Shown: piece after piece, positions 25,002-33,800 of the stretch
Layout: each line of letters starts with the position of its first letter
Position numbering within the stretch: the first letter of the stretch is position 1
Source of the DNA: Mucilaginibacter paludis DSM 18603
GTDB lineage: Bacteria; Bacteroidota; Bacteroidia; Sphingobacteriales; Sphingobacteriaceae
Reading direction: 5' to 3'
DNA: 64,000 bases
Assembly (NCBI RefSeq): GCF_000166195.2
Contig: NZ_CM001403.1
Span: forward strand, 8,048,877 to 8,112,876
The notes under the pieces: model-generated
Told to the model about the DNA's origin: nothing
Databases searched by the model: none
What the model saw: the letters and a program-made list of their open reading frames with translations, nothing else
Position numbers and translations under genes: made by a program

Positions 25002-26102
25002 ATGATGGAAAACGAGGCAGCTAAGAAACTCCTTTTAAAATATCAGCAAGGTAATTGCACAGAAGCCGAAAAAGCTTTATTAGAACAATGGTATTTACAG
25101 CTTAATGAAGATAAAAACGACATTGGGATGTCTCCTGAGAAAATTGAAAGTCTGCTTGCCGATGTATATAGCAAACTGCCAGGCCATCATAACGCAAAAG
25201 CTAAAGCACTCAAGCTTTGGACGATTTTAGGCGCAATAGCTGCTGTAATGTTCATCGTGCTTGGCGTATTTACGTATCGCCAAAATAAAGATACTGCCTC
25301 AGCGCCTTTATATAGTAATGACATAGCGCCGGGGATAAACAAAGCGATACTAACACTGGCGAATGGCAAAAAGATCAGTCTAAGTAATACAAAGACGGGA
25401 ATTGTTATTTCCGAAAATAAGCTGACCTATAATGATGGTTCTACAATAACAGGTAACAACACAGGTATCCAAACGATCAGTACACCTAATGGTGGCCAGT
25501 ACCAGATCATGTTGCCGGATGGCACCAAAGCGTGGCTCAATGCTGCATCGTCGCTGACTTACCCCACTTCATTTGTTAGCCTCAAAACTCGAAAAGTAGA
25601 ATTGAGCGGTGAAGCCTACTTTGAAGTAGCTAAAGATAAAAATCATCCCTTTATCGTCCAGAGCGGTAAGCAGCAAGTTGAAGTTTTAGGCACTCACTTT
25701 AATATCAATAGCTATGCGGACGAACAAGCGACTACCACAACCCTGTTAGAGGGAAGCGTCAAAGTTTCAATTGCAAATACGAAGGCAAGCCAAATCCTGA
25801 AACCCGGCCAACAGGCATCTCTGTCTGGTGACAACTTAACGGTCGGTAAGGCGGATCTTGAAGAAGCTATGGCCTGGAAAAACGGCTACTTCCGTTTCAA
25901 TGATGAAAGTATCACGAGCATTATGCGCAAGCTTTCCCGCTGGTATAATATCGAAGTGCAATACCAGGGAGATGTTCCTACGGGCGGCTTAAACGGCAAG
26001 GTATCCCGTTATAAAAACATCAGCGCGGTATTGAAAGCGCTGGAATCAACCCAAGTTGTTCATTTTAAAATTACAGGAAGGAGAATTACCGTAATGAAGT
26101 AA
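25002..26102 (+). CDS. FecR-family anti-sigma factor
   Basis: A 366-residue protein with the family layout: a cytoplasmic sigma-binding N-terminus (LLLKYQQGNCTEAEKALLEQW), a single membrane helix at about 70-90 (LGAIAAVMFIVLGVF) and a periplasmic FecR domain (LPDGTKAWLNAASSLTYP, EVLGTHFNI) plus a C-terminal STN-like region. It controls an ECF sigma factor in response to a TonB-dependent transducer and lies just upstream of a SusC/SusD pair. The cognate sigma is probably the one at 21541, although it is nearly 3 kb away in opposite orientation. Confidence 0.93.
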   Translation: MMENEAAKKLLLKYQQGNCTEAEKALLEQWYLQLNEDKNDIGMSPEKIESLLADVYSKLPGHHNAKAKALKLWTILGAIAAVMFIVLGVFTYRQNKDTASAPLYSNDIAPGINKAILTLANGKKISLSNTKTGIVISENKLTYNDGSTITGNNTGIQTISTPNGGQYQIMLPDGTKAWLNAASSLTYPTSFVSLKTRKVELSGEAYFEVAKDKNHPFIVQSGKQQVEVLGTHFNINSYADEQATTTTLLEGSVKVSIANTKASQILKPGQQASLSGDNLTVGKADLEEAMAWKNGYFRFNDESITSIMRKLSRWYNIEVQYQGDVPTGGLNGKVSRYKNISAVLKALESTQVVHFKITGRRITVMK

Positions 26103-26134
26103 ATCAATAAGATCAAGTTAAACAGTTAATTAAA

Positions 26135-26169
26135 AAGCCAGGAACCGACAGACATCGGAAGCCTGGCTT
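26135..26169 (+). terminator. Hairpin after the FecR gene
   Basis: AAGCCAGG and CCTGGCTT pair in a perfect 8-base stem, with an inner CCGA/TCGG stem. No T run follows, so it may be a processing or partial termination signal between fecR and the SusC genes. Confidence 0.45.
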
Positions 26170-26273
26170 AATAAGCTGACCTACAATAATAATTATTAAA
26201 CTATTAATGCACCGCGGCACACCTGGCCCACTCGACATGAAAAAGGTGTAACGCATACGACACGCTCTCGCAA

Positions 26274-26639
26274 ATGTACAAAGTTTCCTCAAAAAATTTG
26301 GTGCGCCCTCCCGGCGGCATCCTAAAAATGCTATCGGTTATCCTTTTGGTTTTCAGCCGGATTACCGACAATAGAAAAATCATCATCCGTCTTAATCTCA
26401 CCTCGTTTCTTCTACTGATGGTCATCTTACAGGTAAGCGCTAATTCCATGGCACAAAAAATCACCCTGTCTCTAAAAAACGCCCCGCTGATGAAGGTCTT
26501 CGACCAGATCAGTCAACAAAGCGGCTATGACTTCCTGGTGTCAACGGAAAATTTAAAAGCGGCCAAACCGGTCAGCATCACAGTTAAGGATGAAGACCTC
26601 GAAGAAGTTCTGGAAAAATTATTCAATATCAGCCTTTGA
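26274..26639 (+). pseudogene. SusC N-terminal part (signal and STN domain), frameshifted
   Basis: These 121 codons carry a signal region (FLLLMVILQVSANSMAQ) and an STN (secretin/TonB short N-terminal) domain (FDQISQQSGYDFLVS). The frame stops at TGA (26637-26639) where the STN domain should continue. The same sequence reads on in the -1 frame from 26636 into the receptor body, so one base is missing relative to an intact gene. It could be a true mutation, an assembly error, or two coupled genes with a TTG/TGA overlap. Confidence 0.75.
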
Positions 26640-29600
26640 AATTCCAGATACAGGAAAAAATGGTGGTGGTATCCAAAAAAGAAATAACCACCATAGAAAA
26701 GATCAAAGCGGTATTCAAAACAGCTGTTCCAATTACCGGTAAGGTAACAGACACCACCGGCACCCCATTACCCGGCGCAACGATCAAGATCAAAGGGCAG
26801 GCTAATGCAGTATTAACCAGTAGTGACGGTACATTCTCGGTTACTGCACAGGCGGGGGACGAGGTAACTGTATCTTTTATTGGTTTTATTCCCTACAGTT
26901 TTACTGTTAGGGATGATACACCCTTTCAGAATATTGTATTACATGCAAGTTACAATAAGCTGAATGAGGTAGTTGTGAGTACGGGTTATCAAACTTTGCC
27001 CAAAGAACGAGCGACCGGTTCATTCGTTCAGATTGATAATACGTTACTCAATAGAAGTACCGGGGTAAATATACTTGACCGTTTGAATGGTGTAACCAGT
27101 GGATTAAGGTTTAACGGATTTACAACTACAACAATTTCTACTAATCCATCGAACAGAGTGCTTGGACTTAATATACGCGGGGAAAGTACACTTTCAGGGA
27201 ACGTCAGTACTGATCCATTAATTATCATTGATAATTTTCCTTATGAAGGAAACATCAGCAACATAAACCCTAACGATATTGAAAGTGTAACCGTATTAAA
27301 AGATGCCGCTGCTGCAAGTATTTGGGGCTCAAGGTCGGGAAATGGCGTTATTGTCATCACAACAAAAAAGGGCAGGAAAAATCAACCGTTAAGTGTTGAA
27401 CTAAATAGTAACGTTACCATACAAAATAAGCCCAATTTATATTATGACCGGAATTATTTAAATGCGTCGAATTATATTGATGTGGAATCCTACTTGTTTA
27501 AACAAGGTTACTTTGATTCTTACCTTAACGATACACAGGGCCAGTCCCCGGTTTCTCCTGTCACCGACATTTTATCAAAGGTGCGAGATGCCACATTGTC
27601 TTCCTCGGATGCAACCGCTCAAATTAACGCCTTAAGAAATAACGATGTCCGAAGAGACTATGAAAAATATGTGTATAGAAAGGCCATAAAGCAACAATAT
27701 TCTATTGGCTTAAGAGGTGGAACCTCGCAAAATGCTTACGCATTTTCTGCCGGCTATGATAACAACCAGGATAATATGGTTCGAAACGGCTACGACAGGA
27801 TCACAGTTAATGCCATCAATACTTATACACCAATCAGAAATTTGGAAATTACTACAGGTATTAATTACAGCCAAAATACGACTTATCAAAACAACCAGCT
27901 TTACTACGGTAGTGGCATTTCCGTTGGAGGGCCGGTAGCGGGAATTTACCCTTACGCTCAGTTTGCAGATACTAATGGTAATCCCCTATCTATTGTCAAG
28001 GATTACAGGGCTGCTTACGCTAATAGCGCAACAGCGAATGGCTTTTTAGATTGGAATTATCGGCCATTAGACGAATTGAATCTGGCTGATAATTACACTA
28101 AAGTCAATGATTTGATACTAAAAGCAGGCGTCAAATACAGATTTGCCTCCTTTCTGAATGCAGAAATACAATATCAGAATGAAAGACAGGTTGTAGAAAG
28201 CCACCAATATCAAAGTGTGCAAACGTATGCTGCCAGAAATTTGATTAATAAATTTACAATAATTAACCCAGGCGCGGCACCAACCTATCAGGTTCCTGTG
28301 GGAGGTCTATTAAACTTAGGCAACTATGACCTTAATTCCAATAATTACCGCGCACAAATCAACTATGATCAAACATTTAGTGGGAAGAATAATATAACAG
28401 CAATCGCGGGTGGTGAAATAAGGCAATTGTCCAGTGCAGGATATATCCGCAATTCTTTGGGGTATGATGACCGATTCGGAACAGCTGTTGGTGCAATTGA
28501 CTATGCAGATTATTTAATGATCAACCCAACCGGATATGCTCAAATTCCTACACCGGATGGCACTGTAAGCGGCACATTGAACAGGTATATTTCTTACTAC
28601 GCCAACACCGCCTATACCTATGACGGGCGCTATACCTTTACTTTGAGCGGACGTAAAGACGGGGCCAATATTTTTGGTGTTAAAACCAATGACAAAATTA
28701 CTCCCCTGTGGTCAATGGGATTTGGATGGAATATTAACAAGGAAAGTTTTTATAAATGGGATTGGCTCCCTTATTTACGAGCAAGGTTTTCCTATGGCTT
28801 TAATGGAAATGTTTATAATGGAAGTGCTTATGCAACTGGAAAATATACAACTTCTTCATTAACAGGCGCCCCGGCTATCTTAAACCTTACGGCACCCAAT
28901 CCTGAATTAAGTTGGGAAAAAGTAAAAAATACAAACGCAGGTATTGACTTCGCCACTAAAAATAACCGGCTCTCAGGAACAATTGAGTATTATAGAAAAG
29001 ATGGACAAGACCTGATAGAGAAGATACCTTTATATACTTCATCAGGTTTTCTTTCCTTTTATGGCAATGCAGCAGGCACATCGACAAAAGGGGTTGATAT
29101 TTCGCTGAATAGTAAAAACATCGAAGGAAAGTTCAAGTGGGGTACTGCTTTGTTATTAAGTACACTTCATGATAAAGTAACTAATTATAATGCCTCTTTT
29201 ACAAGCACAACGCTCCAGCAATCCGGTGGAGGTGGGCTACCAAACCCAGGTAAAGCTTTGTATGGAATTTATAGTTACAAATGGGCGGGCCTTGATCCCG
29301 CTAACGGTGATCCGCAAGGATACCTTAACGGTAAAGTAAGTAAAGATTACTCCGGTATCATATCAAATTATAAGCCTGACAGTCTTGTTTACAACGGTTC
29401 TGCAAGACCTACCATCTATGGTTCATTTAGAAATGATTTTTCGTATCAAAACTTCACATTTTCAGTGAATATAACCTATGAGTTGGGATATGTATTCCGG
29501 CGTGCTTCTACCAGCGTTAATTATGCGGATATTATTTCTTCAAGTTACAGCCAGAGCGTTGATTTTAGCCAGCGTTGGCAAAAGCCCGGAGACGAAGCAC

Positions 29601-29908
29601 ATACCAGCGTTCCTTCAGTAGTATACCCTTCGGATCAATACAGAAATACTTTTTATCAATATTCTTCCATCCTGGTTGACAATGCCGACAATATTCGTTT
29701 GCAGGACATAAGACTCAGCTATAGCTTAACAAAGTCACAATGGAGGGCAATGCCGTTCAAAAGCCTGCAAATCTATAGCTATGCGAGCAATCTCGGCATC
29801 TTATGGAGAGCAAACAAATTTGGAATTGATCCTGATGTTCCATCAGTACTTTCTCACGGTTATCCCAACCCGTTTACTATCTCATTCGGATTCAACGCTA
29901 ATTTTTAA
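26636..29908 (+). CDS. SusC-family TonB-dependent outer-membrane transporter (main part)
   Basis: 1090 residues. The first ~20 complete the STN domain (QEKMVVVSKKE). Then follow a carboxypeptidase-regulatory domain (TGKVTDTTGTPLPGATI), a plug domain with NPNDIESVTVLKDAAAASI near 210-230 and the SusC-type GSRSGNGVIVITTKKG, and a long barrel ending FGFNANF. SusC proteins import oligosaccharides or peptides bound by SusD. The only start in this frame is a TTG overlapping the previous stop, so without the upstream piece it lacks a signal peptide. It sits in a fecR-susC-susD-tlpA order. Confidence 0.92.
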   Translation: MKFQIQEKMVVVSKKEITTIEKIKAVFKTAVPITGKVTDTTGTPLPGATIKIKGQANAVLTSSDGTFSVTAQAGDEVTVSFIGFIPYSFTVRDDTPFQNIVLHASYNKLNEVVVSTGYQTLPKERATGSFVQIDNTLLNRSTGVNILDRLNGVTSGLRFNGFTTTTISTNPSNRVLGLNIRGESTLSGNVSTDPLIIIDNFPYEGNISNINPNDIESVTVLKDAAAASIWGSRSGNGVIVITTKKGRKNQPLSVELNSNVTIQNKPNLYYDRNYLNASNYIDVESYLFKQGYFDSYLNDTQGQSPVSPVTDILSKVRDATLSSSDATAQINALRNNDVRRDYEKYVYRKAIKQQYSIGLRGGTSQNAYAFSAGYDNNQDNMVRNGYDRITVNAINTYTPIRNLEITTGINYSQNTTYQNNQLYYGSGISVGGPVAGIYPYAQFADTNGNPLSIVKDYRAAYANSATANGFLDWNYRPLDELNLADNYTKVNDLILKAGVKYRFASFLNAEIQYQNERQVVESHQYQSVQTYAARNLINKFTIINPGAAPTYQVPVGGLLNLGNYDLNSNNYRAQINYDQTFSGKNNITAIAGGEIRQLSSAGYIRNSLGYDDRFGTAVGAIDYADYLMINPTGYAQIPTPDGTVSGTLNRYISYYANTAYTYDGRYTFTLSGRKDGANIFGVKTNDKITPLWSMGFGWNINKESFYKWDWLPYLRARFSYGFNGNVYNGSAYATGKYTTSSLTGAPAILNLTAPNPELSWEKVKNTNAGIDFATKNNRLSGTIEYYRKDGQDLIEKIPLYTSSGFLSFYGNAAGTSTKGVDISLNSKNIEGKFKWGTALLLSTLHDKVTNYNASFTSTTLQQSGGGGLPNPGKALYGIYSYKWAGLDPANGDPQGYLNGKVSKDYSGIISNYKPDSLVYNGSARPTIYGSFRNDFSYQNFTFSVNITYELGYVFRRASTSVNYADIISSSYSQSVDFSQRWQKPGDEAHTSVPSVVYPSDQYRNTFYQYSSILVDNADNIRLQDIRLSYSLTKSQWRAMPFKSLQIYSYASNLGILWRANKFGIDPDVPSVLSHGYPNPFTISFGFNANF

Positions 29909-29918
29909 ATGTATTGAT

Positions 29919-31337
29919 ATGAAAAATTATAAAAATTACCGGTCAATTTTAAAAGTGACACTTTTTATAGGATGGTTTATAATCTCCAGCCTTTTATCCT
30001 GTAAAAAGCAAGATGACTTTTTAAATATTAAAGCTAACAAGAACGATGTAGCACCGACCACACTTTCGGATTTCCTGGCATTAATGGATGATAGCCAGGA
30101 TATGAATAGTTTTAATTCAATAACGGGGCTGCTTGGGACTGACAATATTGTAATAAGCGATGTAAATGTTAGTGCGTTGCCTGCACAATCCCGCAATGCA
30201 TATTTATGGAATAAAGATATTTGGGCAGGTGGAATTTCGAGCGATTGGCTGTACTGTTACCAGGCTATTGAGTATTCTAATATCGTATTGGACGGTTTAG
30301 TAAAGATAAAATCAGCCGCGTCACCGAATACTGACTATAACAATGTAAAAGGTTCGGCTTTATTTTTTCGTGCATTCAATTATTATCAAATAGCACAATT
30401 ATTTTGTAAACCATATCAGAGTTCGTCCAACGCAGACCCAGGGCTGCCTTTAAGATTGAACTCGGATGTCAACGAGAAACCGCGAAGAGTTACGGTACAA
30501 CAAACATATAACCAGATCATTCAAGATTTACAGGAAGCGGTTAGTTTGTTACCAGAAATCCCTTTATATAGAACCAGGCCAAGTTCAGTTGCAGCAAATG
30601 GTCTTCTTGCGAAGGTTTACCTCAGCATGCAAGATTATAATAATGCGTTCACCTATGCTGACAAAGCAATAAAAAGCTATCCCACCTTATTGGATTATAA
30701 TACTTTAGCCCTATCAACCAGTTCAGCAAATCCGTTTCCGAAATTTAACAAGGGAAACCCCGAGGTAATTTTTTATGCAATGACTTTTGGCCTTCAGGCA
30801 ATATGGAGTTCATCAAGTGTAAAAGCGCGGGTTGTACCAACTTTGTATTCAGCTTACGATGCCAGGGACCTCCGAAAAAGTGCTTTCTATTACCCTGACG
30901 GAACAACAGGCACCTATAAATTTAAAGGTACTTACTCAGCAGCCGGTTATAACTTTTGTGGCATTGCCACTGATGAACTTTACCTGATCCGGGCCGAATG
31001 CTCTTTAAGGAATGGGAATCTTTCCAGTGCGTTAGCTGATCTAAATTTACTTCTCAAAAGCCGCTATGCAACAGGCTCCTTCCAACCATTGACGATTAGC
31101 GATCCTGTATCATTAATGACTCGTATCATTTTGGAACGTAGAAAAGAAATGCCCTACACTGGCAACATGAGATGGGAAGATTTAAGGCGATTTAATCTGG
31201 ACACCCAATATGCCACAACCTTAACACGGACATATCTTGGCACAACCTATACACTCTTGCCTAATGACAATGATTATACATTACCGCTTCCAGATGATGA
31301 AATTCAATTAGGCGGGTTGCAACAAAACCCAAGATAA
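29919..31337 (+). CDS. SusD/RagB-family outer-membrane lipoprotein
   Basis: This encodes 472 residues from the ATG at 29919, ten bases after SusC; an upstream in-frame start lies inside SusC. A lipoprotein signal ends in LLSC, with CKKQDDFL after it. The TPR-like fold is suggested by the SALFFRAFNYYQIAQLF segment, and the C-terminal SusD domain contains ELYLIRAEC and MRWEDLRRFNL, hallmarks of the family. It captures substrate at the cell surface for the SusC porin. No glycoside hydrolase accompanies it; the next gene is a thioredoxin-like protein, a layout often linked to peptide or redox-related uptake. Confidence 0.93.
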   Translation: MKNYKNYRSILKVTLFIGWFIISSLLSCKKQDDFLNIKANKNDVAPTTLSDFLALMDDSQDMNSFNSITGLLGTDNIVISDVNVSALPAQSRNAYLWNKDIWAGGISSDWLYCYQAIEYSNIVLDGLVKIKSAASPNTDYNNVKGSALFFRAFNYYQIAQLFCKPYQSSSNADPGLPLRLNSDVNEKPRRVTVQQTYNQIIQDLQEAVSLLPEIPLYRTRPSSVAANGLLAKVYLSMQDYNNAFTYADKAIKSYPTLLDYNTLALSTSSANPFPKFNKGNPEVIFYAMTFGLQAIWSSSSVKARVVPTLYSAYDARDLRKSAFYYPDGTTGTYKFKGTYSAAGYNFCGIATDELYLIRAECSLRNGNLSSALADLNLLLKSRYATGSFQPLTISDPVSLMTRIILERRKEMPYTGNMRWEDLRRFNLDTQYATTLTRTYLGTTYTLLPNDNDYTLPLPDDEIQLGGLQQNPR

Positions 31338-31339
31338 CC

Positions 31340-32857
31340 ATGAAAAAGCAAGTAAAAATAATTTTCCTTATTGGTGCAGCAATATGTTTTAGCACTTTAC
31401 AGATTTACGCCAACCTAGAATTAAATACCCGAAAAATAGCTACTAAAGAAAAAGACAATGTGAAGATTTCAATTCAGCTTGTTGGAGCGAAAAAAAATGA
31501 CTCGTTAGTCATACGGGTATTTCATCATTTCTTAGGTGAACATTCATTCAATAATTATAAAGAATACAGTGCAGGCATAAATGCAAGCAAAAGCTTCGAC
31601 TTTTCATTTCCAATTGACGATAGTAAAGCATATATTTTATTGGGAATAAGAAAAGCAGCAAAAATTGAAGGTAAAGATCAGTTTGATGCGGTTTTAATGC
31701 CGTATTATTTTGTCGAAAAACAAGATAGCCTAAAAATCAAGATTAAACCAGCAAAGTTGAATGATAACTCATTTGACTACCATAGATTAAATATCTCGTT
31801 TTCTGGTGCCGGGGCAATCAAATACGAAGCAAAATTCAAACTGGACTCCATATTTTATAATAATTACGATGGAGCCACAGGTCTGCAACCGGACGGACAT
31901 TACAGGCAGACCGATATTCAAAAAGCAATCATTAAAACAGGTTTAATCCAACTGGAAAAAAGAAAGCGGCTGATGAAGCGATCTACGGTGGATCTACTTG
32001 AAACAGACTTTCTTTATAGTGTTAAAAACGCGGAATGTGAAACTTTAATAGGGAATTTCAAAAAATCTGACAAATCCAAAAGGGATAACTTTATTTCCGT
32101 ATTCAAGTCATTTCAAGAACTTGGCATAAATCCTCATTCTTTACCCCCTTCAAGCATCTCTAATGAGTATACTCAATATCAGGTAAATGAATGTAAATTG
32201 AAAGAAGTCTTAGCTAAAGGAGTTATCAATATTGATACTTTATATTTCAGGATTAGGTCGAGTTACACGGGTGTTCTTTTGGACCGTGCTATCTGCCTTT
32301 ATTTCAGTTTAAATAGTTTTAGAATAAAAAATTACAGCAACATATTGAGAGACGCTTTAATACGTTTAAAAGGCTCTGCTTATTTTAATGACCTAAATGG
32401 CTATAGTTCAAGAATTATCGGGGCATCAGCGTACAACTTCAATCTTCCGGACACTTCAGGCAACAGAATTTCTTTAAAAAATTTTAATGGTAAAGTAATT
32501 GTAATGGACTTCTGGTTTACAGGTTGTCCCGGATGTCGTAAATTTTACGGCGATAATCTTTCAAAGGTTGAAAGCGAATTTAAAAATAACAAAGATGTTG
32601 TATTTATATCGGTATGCATTGATACCAGAAGAGAAAATTGGCTGCAAAGTATAAATAGTGGCCATTATACATCAAAATCTGTTATCAATCTTTATACTGA
32701 TGGAATAGGTATCAAGAACCCAATTATTGAAAATTACAAGATTTTAGCCTATCCGCAACCCATAATCTTAGATAGGCAGCAAAGAATAGTTCAGTTTGGA
32801 AATATGGAAATATCGACCGCTACTAACATGATTGATCAAATCAACAGGCTATTATAG
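31340..32857 (+). CDS. TlpA-like thioredoxin-fold protein, exported
   Basis: A 505-residue protein. A signal peptide (IIFLIGAAICFSTLQIYA) is followed by a ~350-residue N-terminal region without a recognised domain, then a C-terminal TlpA/AhpC-type thioredoxin domain with VMDFWFTGCPGC; the catalytic CPGC lies at about 396-399. It starts two bases after susD, so it belongs to the transport operon. TlpA-type proteins reduce disulfides in the periplasm; here it probably acts on the imported substrate or the receptor. Confidence 0.88.
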   Translation: MKKQVKIIFLIGAAICFSTLQIYANLELNTRKIATKEKDNVKISIQLVGAKKNDSLVIRVFHHFLGEHSFNNYKEYSAGINASKSFDFSFPIDDSKAYILLGIRKAAKIEGKDQFDAVLMPYYFVEKQDSLKIKIKPAKLNDNSFDYHRLNISFSGAGAIKYEAKFKLDSIFYNNYDGATGLQPDGHYRQTDIQKAIIKTGLIQLEKRKRLMKRSTVDLLETDFLYSVKNAECETLIGNFKKSDKSKRDNFISVFKSFQELGINPHSLPPSSISNEYTQYQVNECKLKEVLAKGVINIDTLYFRIRSSYTGVLLDRAICLYFSLNSFRIKNYSNILRDALIRLKGSAYFNDLNGYSSRIIGASAYNFNLPDTSGNRISLKNFNGKVIVMDFWFTGCPGCRKFYGDNLSKVESEFKNNKDVVFISVCIDTRRENWLQSINSGHYTSKSVINLYTDGIGIKNPIIENYKILAYPQPIILDRQQRIVQFGNMEISTATNMIDQINRLL

Positions 32858-32870
32858 AGCAAGAAAAATA

Positions 32871-32914
32871 AAAAGAATAAAAGGAAAAACGCATGCCTTT
32901 CCTTTTATTCTTTT
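32871..32914. terminator. Strong bidirectional terminator
   Basis: A perfect 17-base stem (AAAAGAATAAAAGGAAA with its complement) closes a 10-base loop, with T on one side and A on the other. It separates the SusC/SusD operon from the convergent minus-strand operon ending at 32963. Confidence 0.85.
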
Positions 32915-32962
32915 GCACCTCGCCGTCCTGAAATAAGTTATTTTAGAACGACTAAGTGGCCC

Positions 32963-33262
32963 TTACTGAGGGTAATCTCCCGGCGTTGACGAAATCACGG
33001 CCGATTTGAGAATGTTTCCGTTAGCATCAGGGGTCGCCGCACTTACTATTTTGCAAGTACTGCTTGGGTTGGATAGGCACATGCCATCTGAACTCGTGGT
33101 GACATGATAAAAGTTAGTTCCAGTACTTAATACCCCATAGGTATGATTCGCCTGGTTTGAAGGCGGGGTCATGGCGTAAGCACCGCCAATACCAATAATC
33201 GTAACGATGGCTACCATCGCAATACGAACTCTTTTTAAGAGATTTTTCTTGTTGTTTAACAT
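32963..33262 (-). CDS. Small exported DUF6520-like protein (possible modification substrate)
   Basis: I take the ATG at 33262 (99 residues); an upstream in-frame start at 33301 would add 13 residues. A basic N-terminus (NNKKNLLKRVRIAMVAIV) and a hydrophobic helix ending GGAYA form a signal peptide. The mature ~70 residues are rich in Ser and Thr with two cysteines (GMCLSNPSSTCKIV) and end GDYPQ, which resembles DUF6520 proteins of Bacteroidota. It is the last gene after MauE and a lanthionine-synthetase-like gene on the same strand, so the Ser/Thr/Cys-rich tail could be a substrate. That link is inference. Confidence 0.7.
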   Translation of the reverse strand: MLNNKKNLLKRVRIAMVAIVTIIGIGGAYAMTPPSNQANHTYGVLSTGTNFYHVTTSSDGMCLSNPSSTCKIVSAATPDANGNILKSAVISSTPGDYPQ

Positions 33263-33341
33263 AAAAAATTGATTTGATGTAGATAAGCTTACTCTATTCA
33301 CAGGTTTTCAGCTTTCCCCTGATTCGTTGCGCATGAATATT

Positions 33342-33800
33342 TTATACCATAGCCCTGATGGGATATGGCTGTTTGATTTTTATATGATGTTCTTTATGGT
33401 GAAGGATAATGCCTGTTATTGATAGGGTTAAAAAGACAACATTCATTGCCAGGTGCTCAGGCCAGGATAGGTGCTTAAAAGCGGTGGCACAAGCACAGGG
33501 AACCCGGTTATAAAAATGAAAGGTGACCAAAGCGACGTAGACTGTGAAAACAAACATGAGTACCGCAGACAAATAAAATCCCTTTAACCTCATTTTTGGC
33601 CAGACCAGCAAGGCAACAGCGATCAGTTCAATCGCCGGTAACCCGTAAACAAGGGCCGGAGTGAAACGGTCATCGAAGGGCTGGTTATTGATTTCCCTCA
33701 CGAAGTGACGTAAATCAAATAGTTTACTCGCCGCAGTGAATAAAAAAAGCAGGGCCAGCAAATAAGCAAATATCTCGTATATCCATTGTTGTTTACGCAT
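33342..33800 (-). CDS. MauE/DoxX-like redox-associated membrane protein
   Basis: A 152-residue protein with four membrane helices. The MauE features are FLFTAASKLFD after the first helix, a YGLPAIELIAVALLVWP segment, and VPCACATAFKHLSW with a conserved CxC. MauE-type proteins pass electrons to maintain disulfides in exported proteins. The start overlaps the stop of the kinase-like gene by 8 bases, so they are cotranscribed. The small exported protein with two cysteines is the obvious client. Confidence 0.88.
   Translation of the reverse strand: MRKQQWIYEIFAYLLALLFLFTAASKLFDLRHFVREINNQPFDDRFTPALVYGLPAIELIAVALLVWPKMRLKGFYLSAVLMFVFTVYVALVTFHFYNRVPCACATAFKHLSWPEHLAMNVVFLTLSITGIILHHKEHHIKIKQPYPIRAMV

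Noticed and set aside
26625..26645. Programmed -1 frameshift in SusC
   Set aside because: No slippery XXXYYYZ heptamer or downstream stem was visible, so mutation, error or coupled reinitiation is more likely.
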